Shown here in pieces: positions 1 through 6,746 of a DNA stretch of 14,571 bases. A model generated the notes under the pieces. The model was not told the DNA's origin, ran no database searches, and saw only the letters and a list, made by a program, of their open reading frames with translations. The translations under genes were made by a program, and so were the position numbers. Origin of the DNA: Bacilli bacterium (GTDB taxonomy: Bacteria > Bacillota_I > Bacilli_A > RFN20 > CAG-826). Numbering within the stretch: the first letter of the stretch is position 1; the number at the start of each line of letters is the position of its first letter. The stretch is from assembly GCA_017531065.1 (NCBI GenBank), contig JAFXLR010000084.1, positions 1 through 14,571 on the forward strand, given 5' to 3'.

Positions 1-935
1 AAGTATTTGGAGGTGTCTTCGGACATCTGGTCATACATCTTGATGGCGGCGTTGACCTTATCTTCGGTGGTTCCTTTTGGAGTTGGGTTGCCATTAGGGA
101 ACATGAGGTTGAGATCATAGATCTCTGGGTTCCTGATTCCTAAGCGGGCGATCTGTTTTCTCACGATCTTGGCGGCAAGAGGGGTCACGACTTCGTGGAT
201 CTGCTCGCGATAAGCGGCCACCATCTCTGGGGTATAGTCATAACGGTCCATCATGATGTAGCCAAGTTCGGTGTAGGATTTGTAGCCAAGTTTCTTGGCC
301 ATCTCGGTACGGACTTTGACGAGCTTATCAAAGATATCCTCGAGTTCGTCTTTCTTGGCGTTGAGGCCGTTATAGTAAACCTCCGCGGCTTCTTTTCTGG
401 TCTCACGGTCAAGGTCCTGGAGGAATTTGCCCATCTGAGGCATGTTATATTTCTCTCCGCGGAACTCGAAGGAGATTCCGGCAGTAACAGCCTGATATTT
501 CATGACGAGCTCGGATTCTTCTTGTTTGAGGGAGACGACTGATTCGTCGCTCTTCTTGATCTCGTATTGATACATCTTGGTGAGGAGCTTGCCTAATTTG
601 CTCTCAAGATATTCAAGATGTGGGGAGGCGAGATAGGCTTTGGAGAACTTCTGGGTCTCAAGCTCAAGGATAGGCATGGAGTTGTTGATCTTCTTCATGG
701 CCTTCTCGTATTTCTTGTTGGTGGTCTCGAGGCTGAAAAGGACGGAGACATGGGTGATTTTGTCTTCGACATTCTCAAGGAGACGGGTGTATTTCTTCCA
801 AAGCTTTAACGCTTCTTCTTTGGTTGGGGCTTTTTCGAATAATTCAGCGAACCCTTTGAGGCGGGCGCATACGTTATCGAAGTTAGGCACTTGGAATGGC
901 CATTCTTCGAATTTCTTATCTGTCATTTTCTTCAT
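1..935 (-). CDS. M3-family oligoendopeptidase (PepF-like), N-terminal part; 3' end outside window
   Basis: Zinc metallopeptidase of family M3, which cleaves short peptides, usually in the cytoplasm. The reading frame is open from the ATG at 935 to the left edge, about 311 codons. The family is typically about 550-600 residues, so the catalytic HExxH region lies outside the window and cannot be checked. The visible part is the helical N-terminal lobe. It begins MKKMTDKKFEEWPFQVPNFD and contains the family-typical stretch AKKLGYKSYTELGYIMMDRY. A GGAGG at 946-950 lies 10 bases before this ATG; the alternative ATG at 926 is too far from it. The start lies 2 bases after the stop of the upstream small gene, so the two are probably co-transcribed. 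The family call is firm; subfamily and substrate are not resolved. Confidence 0.85.
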   Translation of the reverse strand, partial: MKKMTDKKFEEWPFQVPNFDNVCARLKGFAELFEKAPTKEEALKLWKKYTRLLENVEDKITHVSVLFSLETTNKKYEKAMKKINNSMPILELETQKFSKAYLASPHLEYLESKLGKLLTKMYQYEIKKSDESVVSLKQEESELVMKYQAVTAGISFEFRGEKYNMPQMGKFLQDLDRETRKEAAEVYYNGLNAKKDELEDIFDKLVKVRTEMAKKLGYKSYTELGYIMMDRYDYTPEMVAAYREQIHEVVTPLAAKIVRKQIARLGIRNPEIYDLNLMFPNGNPTPKGTTEDKVNAAIKMYDQMSEDTSKY

Positions 936-937
936 GT

Positions 938-1285
938 TTATCTATCCTCCGTCTTGAATCTGATGTTTTTGCTCTCTGGCATCTTGAAGTCCTTCTTCTC
1001 AAGAGGGCGAAGATTAAGCTCATCGCATTTTGAGGTTAAGGAAAGGAAAGAATCCTTGGTTTCCAGATAGCCATTTCCCATAAGGTGGTTAATACGTCCT
1101 TTCGTTCTTCTTCCCGTGTACGAAGGGAAGTAGCCGAAAGCGCTCGAATTGACGTACTTGATGGTCTCAAAATCGATGATGCCTTTGAGGATCTTCGTAA
1201 GGCCATCAGAAGTCACTTCCACTCCCTCAAGATCAAGGGTCTTAAGGGCTCTAAGAATGTTCACGTAACAAAGAGCGAGTTTCAT
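938..1285 (-). CDS. Small stand-alone RQC-like winged-helix protein
   Basis: A 115-residue soluble protein. Residues about 8-90 resemble the RQC winged-helix domain found after the helicase core of RecQ. There is an N-terminal helix (NILRALKTLDLEG), then a DGLTKILKG segment matching the RecQ 'vLrG' region, then FGYFPSYTGRRTKGRINHLMGNGYLE matching the 'stYG.gk....w..li.qLi..Gyl' wing/recognition region, and an LSLTSK strand. No helicase, HRDC or zinc-ligand region is present, so this is the isolated DNA-binding fold. A function in DNA or RNA binding is inferred. It lies directly before the M3 peptidase gene (2-base gap) and diverges from the NFU gene. No Shine-Dalgarno sequence is visible, but a perfect TATAAT lies 9 bases before the ATG, suggesting an almost leaderless mRNA. 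The ORF itself is convincing; the domain call is moderate because it rests on recall of the family pattern. Confidence 0.65.
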   Translation of the reverse strand: MKLALCYVNILRALKTLDLEGVEVTSDGLTKILKGIIDFETIKYVNSSAFGYFPSYTGRRTKGRINHLMGNGYLETKDSFLSLTSKCDELNLRPLEKKDFKMPESKNIRFKTEDR

Positions 1286-1294
1286 AACTTCGTT

Positions 1295-1300
1295 ATTATA
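1295..1300 (-). promoter_or_regulatory. -10 box (TATAAT) of the RQC-like gene
   Basis: Perfect TATAAT on the minus strand, ending 9 bases before the ATG at 1285. The transcript would have only about 2-5 untranslated bases. Seventeen bases upstream is AAGACG, a weak -35 that keeps only the GAC core. No Shine-Dalgarno sequence precedes the ATG. Confidence 0.5.
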
Positions 1301-1333
1301 ACGGATTATCTTTAAACCGTCTTACCACTTTGC

Positions 1334-1361
1334 TTGTACATAAAGAAAAAGTGGCTACAAT
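1334..1361 (+). promoter_or_regulatory. Promoter of the NFU gene
   Basis: TTGTAC at 1334-1339 and TACAAT at 1356-1361, separated by 16 bases. The ATG at 1373 is 11 bases after the -10 box, so the expected leader is only about 5 bases. No Shine-Dalgarno sequence lies between. Confidence 0.5.
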
Positions 1362-1372
1362 ATTCTTCCGTT

Positions 1373-1678
1373 ATGGAAGAGATTGAGAAGCAAATCGAAA
1401 CGGTCCTAGGCAAAATCCGCCCATTCCTCCAAAGAGAAGGAGGCGACGTCGAGTACGTCGGATACAAGGACGGAGTCGTCTACGTCAACATGGTTGGCGC
1501 ATGCGAAGGTTGTGCCTATGCCGATGCGGATATCTCACAAGGCATTGAGACCATCCTCGTTGAGGAGGTTCCAGGCGTCATCAGATGCGAAGGCGCGATG
1601 AGTGCTCCACTTGATATCCTTGACCCATATCTCAAACGCAAAGAAGAGCAATACAAAAAGCTCGACGAAGAAAAATAA
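1373..1678 (+). CDS. NifU C-terminal-domain (NFU) Fe-S cluster protein
   Basis: A 101-residue protein made of a single NFU domain, which binds or carries an Fe-S cluster and delivers it to target apoproteins in the cytoplasm. It starts MEEIEKQIETVLGKIRPFLQ, followed by REGGDVEYVGYKDGVVYVNM and the CxxC pair in GACEGCAYADADI that ligates the cluster. The C-terminal 20 or so residues are lysine/glutamate-rich. An upstream in-frame ATG at 1334 would add 13 residues outside the conserved domain and would overlap the promoter, so 1373 is preferred. It is the only plus-strand gene here, divergent from the RQC-like gene and convergent with the CysQ-like gene. The domain alone is widespread; the nearby MiaB is an Fe-S enzyme, but a specific link is speculation. 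Confidence 0.9.
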   Translation: MEEIEKQIETVLGKIRPFLQREGGDVEYVGYKDGVVYVNMVGACEGCAYADADISQGIETILVEEVPGVIRCEGAMSAPLDILDPYLKRKEEQYKKLDEEK

Positions 1679-1703
1679 AAAGCTGGAAAACCCAGCTTTT
1701 TTC
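1677..1703. terminator. Bidirectional intrinsic terminator between the NFU and CysQ-like genes
   Basis: Hairpin AGCTGG / CCAGCT (1681-1686 with 1692-1697) around a 5-base loop, with A's on the left and T's on the right. It gives a T-tail in both directions and ends both convergent transcripts. Confidence 0.85.
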
Positions 1704-1731
1704 ATAAAATCCTTTGCAAAACGCGCTTATT

Positions 1732-2523
1732 TTACAAAAGAGCGTTCCTCATGTCGTTGACCACGACATAGCCATCGCGGTTATAGACGTCTTCCCTGTT
1801 ATGGGTGTATTTCTCGAGGTGAAGATTGGTGAAATGTCCACCGGCCTCTTCAAGGAGAATCTCCCCTGCTGCCGTATCCCATTCTTTGGTGCCGACACTA
1901 TAACGAACAGCGACATCCGCTACCCCTTCCGCGATGCGGCAGAACTTGGTTGCGGCACCGCATGGAGTGACTGATTCGAAGCACTCCTTATGTCTTGCGA
2001 TTTGCTCTTTTTCCTTATCAATAAGATGGCTGATGGAGATGAGGGCGCGGAGGTTCTTTCCGACTCTATCCGAGACATGGATGCGAAGTGGATTTTTGTC
2101 TCGTTCTTCTTTCCAGGCGCCACCGCCTCTGATGGCAAAATATGTCGTTTTCTCTAACGGGATATTGATGACCCCTGCCACGATTTCATGTTTGTAGCAT
2201 AAGGCGATGTTCGTGCTGAAACCGCCGGTCTTGTTGACGAACTCCACTGTCCCATCGACTGGATCGATGATGAAGACGAAGTCCTTTTTGAGCCTTTCTT
2301 TGGTATCGACGCTTTCTTCGGTGAGGAAGGCGTAATCAGGGAATTTCTCTATGAGATAATCTTTGATTATTTTGTCAGCAGCCTTATCGGCTTCGGTGAC
2401 TGGCGAATCATCGGATTTGATCTCGACCTTGAATGAGGAATGATAGACCTCAAGGATTTTCTTTTCCGCTAAGAGAGCGGCTTTTTTCATTTCTTCGATT
2501 TCTTTTTCCCACATACCAAACAT
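1732..2523 (-). CDS. CysQ-like 3'(2'),5'-bisphosphate nucleotidase / inositol monophosphatase family
   Basis: Mg-dependent phosphatase of the inositol monophosphatase superfamily, 263 residues. Metal-site motifs are visible: DDSPVTEADKAAD, LTEES, IDPVDGT and WDTAAGEILLEEAGG. The sequence after DPVDGT (VEFV...GGFSTNIAL) and the ATKFCRIAEGVAD stretch resemble CysQ more than SuhB, so hydrolysis of 3'-phosphoadenosine 5'-phosphate is the likeliest activity, but substrate cannot be proved from sequence. The start is uncertain. The ATG at 2523 has AGAGGAG only 4 bases upstream; the ATG at 2514 lies 7 bases after a TATAAT (2522-2527) and could be a leaderless start. A longer in-frame extension to 2655 would overlap the upstream gene and terminator and is not credible. 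It is a single-gene unit between two terminators. Confidence 0.85.
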   Translation of the reverse strand: MFGMWEKEIEEMKKAALLAEKKILEVYHSSFKVEIKSDDSPVTEADKAADKIIKDYLIEKFPDYAFLTEESVDTKERLKKDFVFIIDPVDGTVEFVNKTGGFSTNIALCYKHEIVAGVINIPLEKTTYFAIRGGGAWKEERDKNPLRIHVSDRVGKNLRALISISHLIDKEKEQIARHKECFESVTPCGAATKFCRIAEGVADVAVRYSVGTKEWDTAAGEILLEEAGGHFTNLHLEKYTHNREDVYNRDGYVVVNDMRNALL

Positions 2524-2527
2524 TATA
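2522..2527 (-). promoter_or_regulatory. -10 box (TATAAT) at the start of the CysQ-like gene
   Basis: Perfect TATAAT on the minus strand overlapping the first possible ATG (2523) and exactly 7 bases before the second (2514). It lies just downstream of the terminator of the preceding gene. No good -35 is visible, so this could be chance. Confidence 0.35.
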
Positions 2528-2541
2528 CTCCTCTGGACATG

Positions 2542-2566
2542 AAAAAAGCCTCCACGAGGGAGGCTT
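2542..2566 (-). terminator. Intrinsic terminator of the small membrane protein gene
   Basis: On the minus strand an 8-bp stem (AAGCCTCC with GGAGGCTT, arms 2546-2553 and 2559-2566), a 5-base loop and then a run of T's. It begins 16 bases after the TAG stop at 2582. Confidence 0.85.
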
Positions 2567-2581
2567 AATTCCTTTTGGTGA

Positions 2582-2818
2582 CTAGTCTTTGAACCAGAAT
2601 GGGCGGCCACTGATGAGGACGCAAATGATGTCAAGAAGCCACATGATCGCAGCACCTGGGATGATGCAGAGGATGCCGAGGATGATCATGACGATATTGC
2701 CAGACTTGATACCTTTGAGGAGTTTCCAGATAGACCAGATGATGTCTAAAACAGGAATACAAAGGATAAGCTTAACAATAAAAGGGAGCTTCTCCATCGC
2801 TTTGATGAAGTCATTCAT
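2582..2818 (-). CDS. Small membrane protein of unknown function
   Basis: A 78-residue protein starting MNDFIKAMEKLPFIVK. It has two hydrophobic segments, roughly residues 12-28 (LPFIVKLILCIPVLDIIW) and 42-68 (IVMIILGILCIIPGAAIMWL followed by DIICVLI), separated by a basic loop (KLLKGIKSG). This predicts a two-span inner-membrane protein with short ends. The IPGA turn is faintly like YqaE/Pmp3 proteins, but the match is too weak to name it. GGAGG at 2830-2834 lies 11 bases before the ATG at 2818. The upstream in-frame TTG overlaps that ribosome binding site and is rejected. It has its own terminator and follows the rpoE terminator, so it is probably monocistronic, although I see no clear promoter. 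Confidence 0.75.
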   Translation of the reverse strand: MNDFIKAMEKLPFIVKLILCIPVLDIIWSIWKLLKGIKSGNIVMIILGILCIIPGAAIMWLLDIICVLISGRPFWFKD

Positions 2819-2880
2819 GCTATGTATTACCTCCAAAAAAAGTTTACACTCTTCTCAAATTTTCTACTAGAGAAAAAATG

Positions 2881-2916
2881 AAAAAAGCTGGACCAATTTC
2901 TGGACCAGCTGTTTTT
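2881..2916 (-). terminator. Intrinsic terminator of the ychF-ispF-argS-rpoE operon
   Basis: Inverted repeat AGCTGG-A-CCA / TGG-A-CCAGCT (2886-2895 with 2901-2910), one internal A-A mismatch and a 5-base loop. On the minus strand it is followed by a T-run. T's also flank the other side, so it could work both ways. Confidence 0.8.
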
Positions 2917-2929
2917 GTCGGATAAATGG

Positions 2930-3349
2930 TTATTCGTTGATGCCGAAGGATTCAAGGGAAGCGGAAGCGCCATTGCTTTCTTCTTCCTCATTTCCTTCGC
3001 CTTCTTCGCCCTCTTCGGTTCTCTCTTCGGCGAGCTCTTCCTCATCGGTCTCTTCTGGATCGATAGCGGCTTCCTCAGCCTCAGCCTGATCATAAAGATC
3101 AGCAGCGGAGATGTGGACCTTATCATAGGTGTGGCGGGAACGGAGATCCCAGACGTTGCCATCAAGGGTAACGAAACGGCCATCAAGGGTGAGGTCGGTA
3201 TATAAGGCGCCGATGTGGGCGGCTTTCTCTTCCTCACTCATCTCAAGGTCATTGGCGACAAGAGCATAGAGCTCGGCAAATGGAAGTGAACGGGAGGCGG
3301 TAGTTAATTCGTCATAGGCGCAATCGCGCATGCTTTTGTTTTTCTTCAT
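2930..3349 (-). CDS. rpoE: DNA-directed RNA polymerase delta subunit
   Basis: Delta subunit of RNA polymerase, a Firmicutes-specific accessory subunit that speeds core recycling and weakens non-specific DNA binding. The protein has 139 residues. The N-terminal HARE-HTH domain (about 1-80) shows the diagnostic IGALYTDLTLDGRFVTLDG and NVWDLRSRHTYDKV; B. subtilis RpoE has a very similar YTDLNIDGRF...WGLRSWYPYDQ. The tail (about 88-139) is nearly all Glu/Asp with Gly/Asn, as in the family, although shorter than in Bacillus. AAGGAG at 3358-3363 is 8 bases before the ATG, inside a 15-base gap after argS, so it is the last gene of that operon. Proximity of argS and rpoE is familiar from other Bacilli. 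It is not the sigma-E also called rpoE in proteobacteria. Confidence 0.93.
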   Translation of the reverse strand: MKKNKSMRDCAYDELTTASRSLPFAELYALVANDLEMSEEEKAAHIGALYTDLTLDGRFVTLDGNVWDLRSRHTYDKVHISAADLYDQAEAEEAAIDPEETDEEELAEERTEEGEEGEGNEEEESNGASASLESFGINE

Positions 3350-3364
3350 CTTTGTTTCTCCTTA

Positions 3365-4993
3365 TTACATTTTATCAGGGGCACTGACACCCAAGAGAGT
3401 TAGGGCATTTCTTATGACAATGCGGCAAGCTTTGATGAGGGATAATCTCGAAGCGGTACTCACCTTGTCTTCGCGATCGATGATTTTCGTCGCGGCATAG
3501 TATTCATGAATCAGCTGCGCTAATTTCTGAATGTAGTTGGCAACCTTGTAAGGCGCTCTCGCATTCGCCGCAGCCTCTATCATACTCGGAAATTGGGCGA
3601 GTTGCTTCAAAATATCACCTTCTTTGGCACTTGCCAAGACTGGAGTGATGGAATCGTCAACCATGTCTTTTCCCATTTCAAGAAGGGAAGTGCAGCGCGC
3701 ATGGGCGTATTGGGCATAGTAGACTGGGTTGTCTTTACTGTGGCTAGTAGCCAAATTAAGATCGAAGTCGAGATGGGTGTCGCCGTTTCTTTCAGCGAAG
3801 AAATATCTGACGGCGTCCTTGCCGACTTCGGCAACGAGTTCCCTGTGGGTGATGGCTTTGCCAGTACGCTTGGACATCTTGACCTCTTCCCCGTCTTTGT
3901 AGACGCGGACGATCTGGTAGATATCAGCTTCATAGGCGTCTGGTGAATAGCCTTTCATCATGAGAGCGCTCTTCATACGGTTGATGTATCCGAAGTGGTC
4001 GGCGCCAAGCATGACGATGAGCTGGTCGAAACCACGGTTCATCTTCTCGTAGTGGTAGCAAACGTCTGGTAAGAAGTAAGTGTAGCAACCATCCTTCTTG
4101 ATGATTGGACGGTCTTTGTCGTCTAAGAAGTCGCTGGTTCTAAGATAGGTGGCTCCTTCGCTTTCATAGACATAACCTTTTTCCTTAAGGAAAGCGATTG
4201 TGTCAGCGATGGTTGATCCAGCGCGGATATCGGATTCTTTGCTGATCTTGTCGAAGTGAACTCCGAAGTCGCTAAGATCCTTCATGATCTTTCCAAGCTC
4301 GACTTCGATGCCGTGCTCGATGAAGAAGTCATGGGATTCTTTGGTGTCCTTCAACCACTTGTCGCCATATTGCTCTTTGATGCCTTCGGCAATCTTGATG
4401 AGGTCGACGCCATGATAGTCGTCATCCCCAAGGTCAAGAGGCTCACCGAAGAGTTCGTGGTAACGGGCTCTCACGGAGTGACCAAGGTGTTCGACTTGGT
4501 TGCCGCAGTTGTTGAGGTAGTACTCACGGGTAACGTCGTATCCGGCTTTGGCGAGGATGTTGCAAACGCTGTCGCCAAGAGCGGCGCCCCTGGTGTGGCC
4601 TAAGTGGAGGTCACCGGTTGGGTTGGCGCTCACGAATTCAACGTCGATTTTCTGATTCTTCTTTTGACCATCGCCGAAGTGATCACCCTGCTCAAGGATG
4701 GTTTTGACGACGGAGGAAAGGGATTCCTTCTTGAGGAAGAAATTGATGAATCCAGGACCGGCGATTTCGATGTGGTCAACGAGTTCGCTAGAGATGCTGG
4801 ATTTGATTTCTTCAGCAAGTTCGAGTGGCTTTTTGCCTAGGATTTTCGAATATTTGAGGGCGGAATTGCAGGCATAATCGCCATGGGCGAGGTCTTTGCT
4901 TGGGGTAACGATGACTTCGCTCGCGGAGCAAGAGGCACCGAGCTTATTAAGAGCTTCGGCGATTATGGCTTTCAGTTGTTCTTCGTTGGTCAT
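3365..4993 (-). CDS. argS: Arginine--tRNA ligase
   Basis: Class I aminoacyl-tRNA synthetase that charges tRNA-Arg in the cytoplasm; 542 residues, normal for the family. The N-terminal ArgRS-specific domain (about 1-85) includes DLAHGDYACNSALKYSK. The HIGH-type motif is HLGH at 130-133 in SANPTGDLHLGHTRGAALGD. The QLIVMLGADHFGYINRM segment lies near 324-340, and KMSK is at 372-375. The C-terminal part (about 430-542) is the helical DALR anticodon-binding domain. AGGAG at 5000-5004 precedes the ATG by 6 bases. The ispF stop is 3 bases upstream and rpoE follows after 15 bases, so it is co-transcribed with both. Confidence 0.97.
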   Translation of the reverse strand: MTNEEQLKAIIAEALNKLGASCSASEVIVTPSKDLAHGDYACNSALKYSKILGKKPLELAEEIKSSISSELVDHIEIAGPGFINFFLKKESLSSVVKTILEQGDHFGDGQKKNQKIDVEFVSANPTGDLHLGHTRGAALGDSVCNILAKAGYDVTREYYLNNCGNQVEHLGHSVRARYHELFGEPLDLGDDDYHGVDLIKIAEGIKEQYGDKWLKDTKESHDFFIEHGIEVELGKIMKDLSDFGVHFDKISKESDIRAGSTIADTIAFLKEKGYVYESEGATYLRTSDFLDDKDRPIIKKDGCYTYFLPDVCYHYEKMNRGFDQLIVMLGADHFGYINRMKSALMMKGYSPDAYEADIYQIVRVYKDGEEVKMSKRTGKAITHRELVAEVGKDAVRYFFAERNGDTHLDFDLNLATSHSKDNPVYYAQYAHARCTSLLEMGKDMVDDSITPVLASAKEGDILKQLAQFPSMIEAAANARAPYKVANYIQKLAQLIHEYYAATKIIDREDKVSTASRLSLIKACRIVIRNALTLLGVSAPDKM

Positions 4994-4996
4994 TGT

Positions 4997-5476
4997 TCAC
5001 TCCTTTTCGATGAGGGCGATGGCGGTAGCCCTGATGGCTTTGCCTTCCCCTACTGCGTCAAAGCCTTCGTTGGTCATGGCCTTGAGGGAAACGTTCTCGA
5101 TGCTTGTCTCAAGAAGTTCCGCGATGTTCTTTCTCATCTCGTCGAGGTACTTCATGAGGTGAGGTCTCTCAGCGGCGATTGAGATATCGACATTTCCGAT
5201 TTTGTATCCTTTGTCTTTGACAAGGGAGAAGCATTTCTTGACGATGATCGAGGAATCGAGATCGTCATATTCAGGATCGTTCGTTGGGAAGAGCTGTCCG
5301 ATGTCCCCTCCTGCGATAGCGCCTAGAAGCGCATCGCTGAGCGCGTGATAAACGACATCCGCGTCGCTATGGCCAAGCAGGCCTTTTTCGAAGGGAATCG
5401 TCACTCCGCCGAGGACGAGTTTACGGCCTTCGACGAGAGCGTGTATGTCTTCACCATGCCCGATTCTGTAGGTCAT
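4997..5476 (-). CDS. ispF: 2-C-methyl-D-erythritol 2,4-cyclodiphosphate synthase
   Basis: Enzyme of the non-mevalonate (MEP) isoprenoid pathway. It cyclises CDP-methylerythritol 2-phosphate to MEcPP with release of CMP. The protein has 159 residues, typical. Zinc ligands correspond to D10 and H12 in the start motif (RIGHGEDIHAL) and H44 in LGHSDADVVYHALSDALLGA. The C-terminal KAMTNEGFDAVGEGKAI is the conserved nucleotide-binding signature. The start codon overlaps the ychF stop as ATGA (5473-5476), with no Shine-Dalgarno sequence, so translation is probably coupled to ychF. It shows that this organism makes isoprenoids by the MEP route and therefore can make the prenyl donor (DMAPP) used by MiaA, encoded further right. 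Confidence 0.96.
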   Translation of the reverse strand: MTYRIGHGEDIHALVEGRKLVLGGVTIPFEKGLLGHSDADVVYHALSDALLGAIAGGDIGQLFPTNDPEYDDLDSSIIVKKCFSLVKDKGYKIGNVDISIAAERPHLMKYLDEMRKNIAELLETSIENVSLKAMTNEGFDAVGEGKAIRATAIALIEKE

Positions 5477-6588
5477 ACGTTGAAACGGAAGAAGACGACA
5501 TCGCCGTCTTGCATCACGTAATCCTTTCCTTCAAAGCGAAGCTTTCCTGCTTCTTTGACGGCTAACTCGCTGCCATAGGTTTTGAAATCCTCGAATTTGT
5601 AAACCTCGGCTTTGATGAAGCCTTTTTCGAAATCGCTATGGATGATGCCAGCGCATTGAGGCGCGGTCATGCCATTTCTGAAAGTCCAGGCACGGCATTC
5701 ATCGGTTCCACAGGTCAAGAAGGTTGAGAGATTGAGAAGTTTGTAGGAAGCTTTGACGAGTTTGTCTAAGCCGGATTCGGTCGCTCCAATGCTTTCGAGG
5801 AATTCCTTCTTCTCTTCTTCGCTTGAGAGCTGAGAGATCTCATATTCGATGCCGCAGGAAAGAGGGATACATTCCGCATTCTCTTGGGCGGCGATAGCTT
5901 TGACGGTTTGATAATAAGCGCAGTTGTCGAGGTCAGCGTAATCGCTGTCGGCGACGTTGGCGACATAAAGGATCGGCTTGAGGGAAAGGAGGAAGAAATT
6001 CTTCTTCGCATACTCAAGCTGGTCGCTAGATAAGCCTTTGACGGTTCTTGCGGATTTGCCTTCTTCGAGGACGGCTTTGAGAGCGGTCAAGATTGGCATC
6101 TCGTAGAGAGCTTGCTTATCTTTGGTGATTCTCGCTTTGGATTCCATCTTGCCGATGCGGTTGTTGACCGTATCGAGATCGGCCATCGAAAGCTCAAGAT
6201 TGATTACATCAATATCGTTGGCTGGGTCGACTGGTTCTTCGTTGTAACGGAGAACGGCAGCGTTATCGAAGCAACGAACGACTTCGACGATGGCGTCACA
6301 TTCACGAATGGCGGCAAGGAACTGGTTGCCAAGGCCTTCTCCCTTAGAGGCGCCTTTGACTAAACCTGCGATGTCATAGAAATCGAACGTGGCGTTGATC
6401 TTCTTTTTTGGGTTAAAGACTTTGGCGAGATAATCGAGCCTCTCATCTGGAACCAAAACGACCCCAGTATTTGGGTTGATGGTCGCAAATGGGTAATTCT
6501 CAGCCAAAACGTGGGAATTCGTGATTGCGTTGAAGAGTGTTGATTTGCCTACGTTTGGGAGGCCAACGATACCTGCTTTTAATGCCAT
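5473..6588 (-). CDS. ychF: Ribosome-binding ATPase YchF (Obg family)
   Basis: P-loop protein of the Obg-like family that prefers ATP over GTP and binds ribosomes; linked to stress responses. The protein has 371 residues (family about 365). The P-loop GLPNVGKST is at residues 9-17, the G3 region [20 protein letters not shown] starts near 72, and the NVAD element replaces the GTP-specific NKxD. The C-terminal TGS domain covers about 290-371, ending in [13 protein letters not shown] chose the ATG at 6588 because [10 protein letters not shown] is the universal N-terminus; the frame extends to 6651 but that extension overlaps the promoter. No clear Shine-Dalgarno sequence precedes the ATG. It is the first gene of the ychF-ispF-argS-rpoE operon. 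Confidence 0.97.
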   Translation of the reverse strand: MALKAGIVGLPNVGKSTLFNAITNSHVLAENYPFATINPNTGVVLVPDERLDYLAKVFNPKKKINATFDFYDIAGLVKGASKGEGLGNQFLAAIRECDAIVEVVRCFDNAAVLRYNEEPVDPANDIDVINLELSMADLDTVNNRIGKMESKARITKDKQALYEMPILTALKAVLEEGKSARTVKGLSSDQLEYAKKNFFLLSLKPILYVANVADSDYADLDNCAYYQTVKAIAAQENAECIPLSCGIEYEISQLSSEEEKKEFLESIGATESGLDKLVKASYKLLNLSTFLTCGTDECRAWTFRNGMTAPQCAGIIHSDFEKGFIKAEVYKFEDFKTYGSELAVKEAGKLRFEGKDYVMQDGDVVFFRFNV

Positions 6589-6619
6589 AAAACAACTTCT
6601 AATAATATGTTGCGTAGAG

Positions 6620-6648
6620 TTTATATCTCTAACTGATTTTGTTTGGAA
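6620..6648 (-). promoter_or_regulatory. Probable promoter of the ychF operon
   Basis: On the minus strand TTCCAA (6643-6648) and TATAAA (6620-6625) are separated by 17 bases. This implies a leader of about 25 bases before the ATG at 6588. A 7-bp inverted repeat (TTTTGTT/AACAAAA, 6637-6653, 3-base loop) overlaps the -35 and might be an operator, but its low complexity makes chance likely. Confidence 0.4.
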
Positions 6649-6691
6649 CAAAAGAAAAAAGTATTTGTTTTTTATGCGATGAAACCTAAAG

Positions 6692-6720
6692 AAAAGCCTC
6701 CCATTAAAAGGAGGCTTTTT
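6692..6720. terminator. Intrinsic terminator downstream of the cold-shock gene
   Basis: Ten-bp stem (AAAAGCCTCC with GGAGGCTTTT, arms 6692-6701 and 6710-6719) around an 8-base loop. Both flanks give a T-rich tail. It lies 27 bases past the cold-shock gene stop and separates it from the ychF promoter. Confidence 0.85.
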
Positions 6721-6746
6721 GTTAACAAATATATCTTAACAACGAA

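Noticed and set aside
195..957. Several plus-strand ORFs of 63-115 codons
   Set aside because: They lie opposite a clear M3 peptidase frame, have shadow-like composition and no ribosome binding site.
2524..2655. Extended N-terminus of the CysQ-like protein
   Set aside because: It would overlap the terminator and the coding region of the small membrane protein, and the added residues have no family similarity.
3593..4840. Plus-strand ORFs of 78-117 codons opposite argS
   Set aside because: The argS frame is unambiguous over its whole length; the antisense frames reflect codon bias (few stops opposite it) and resemble no family.
6637..6653. Inverted repeat TTTTGTT/AACAAAA as a regulator site
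   Set aside because: Short, low complexity and AT-rich; no second copy seen near other promoters in the window. Kept only as a note on the ychF promoter.
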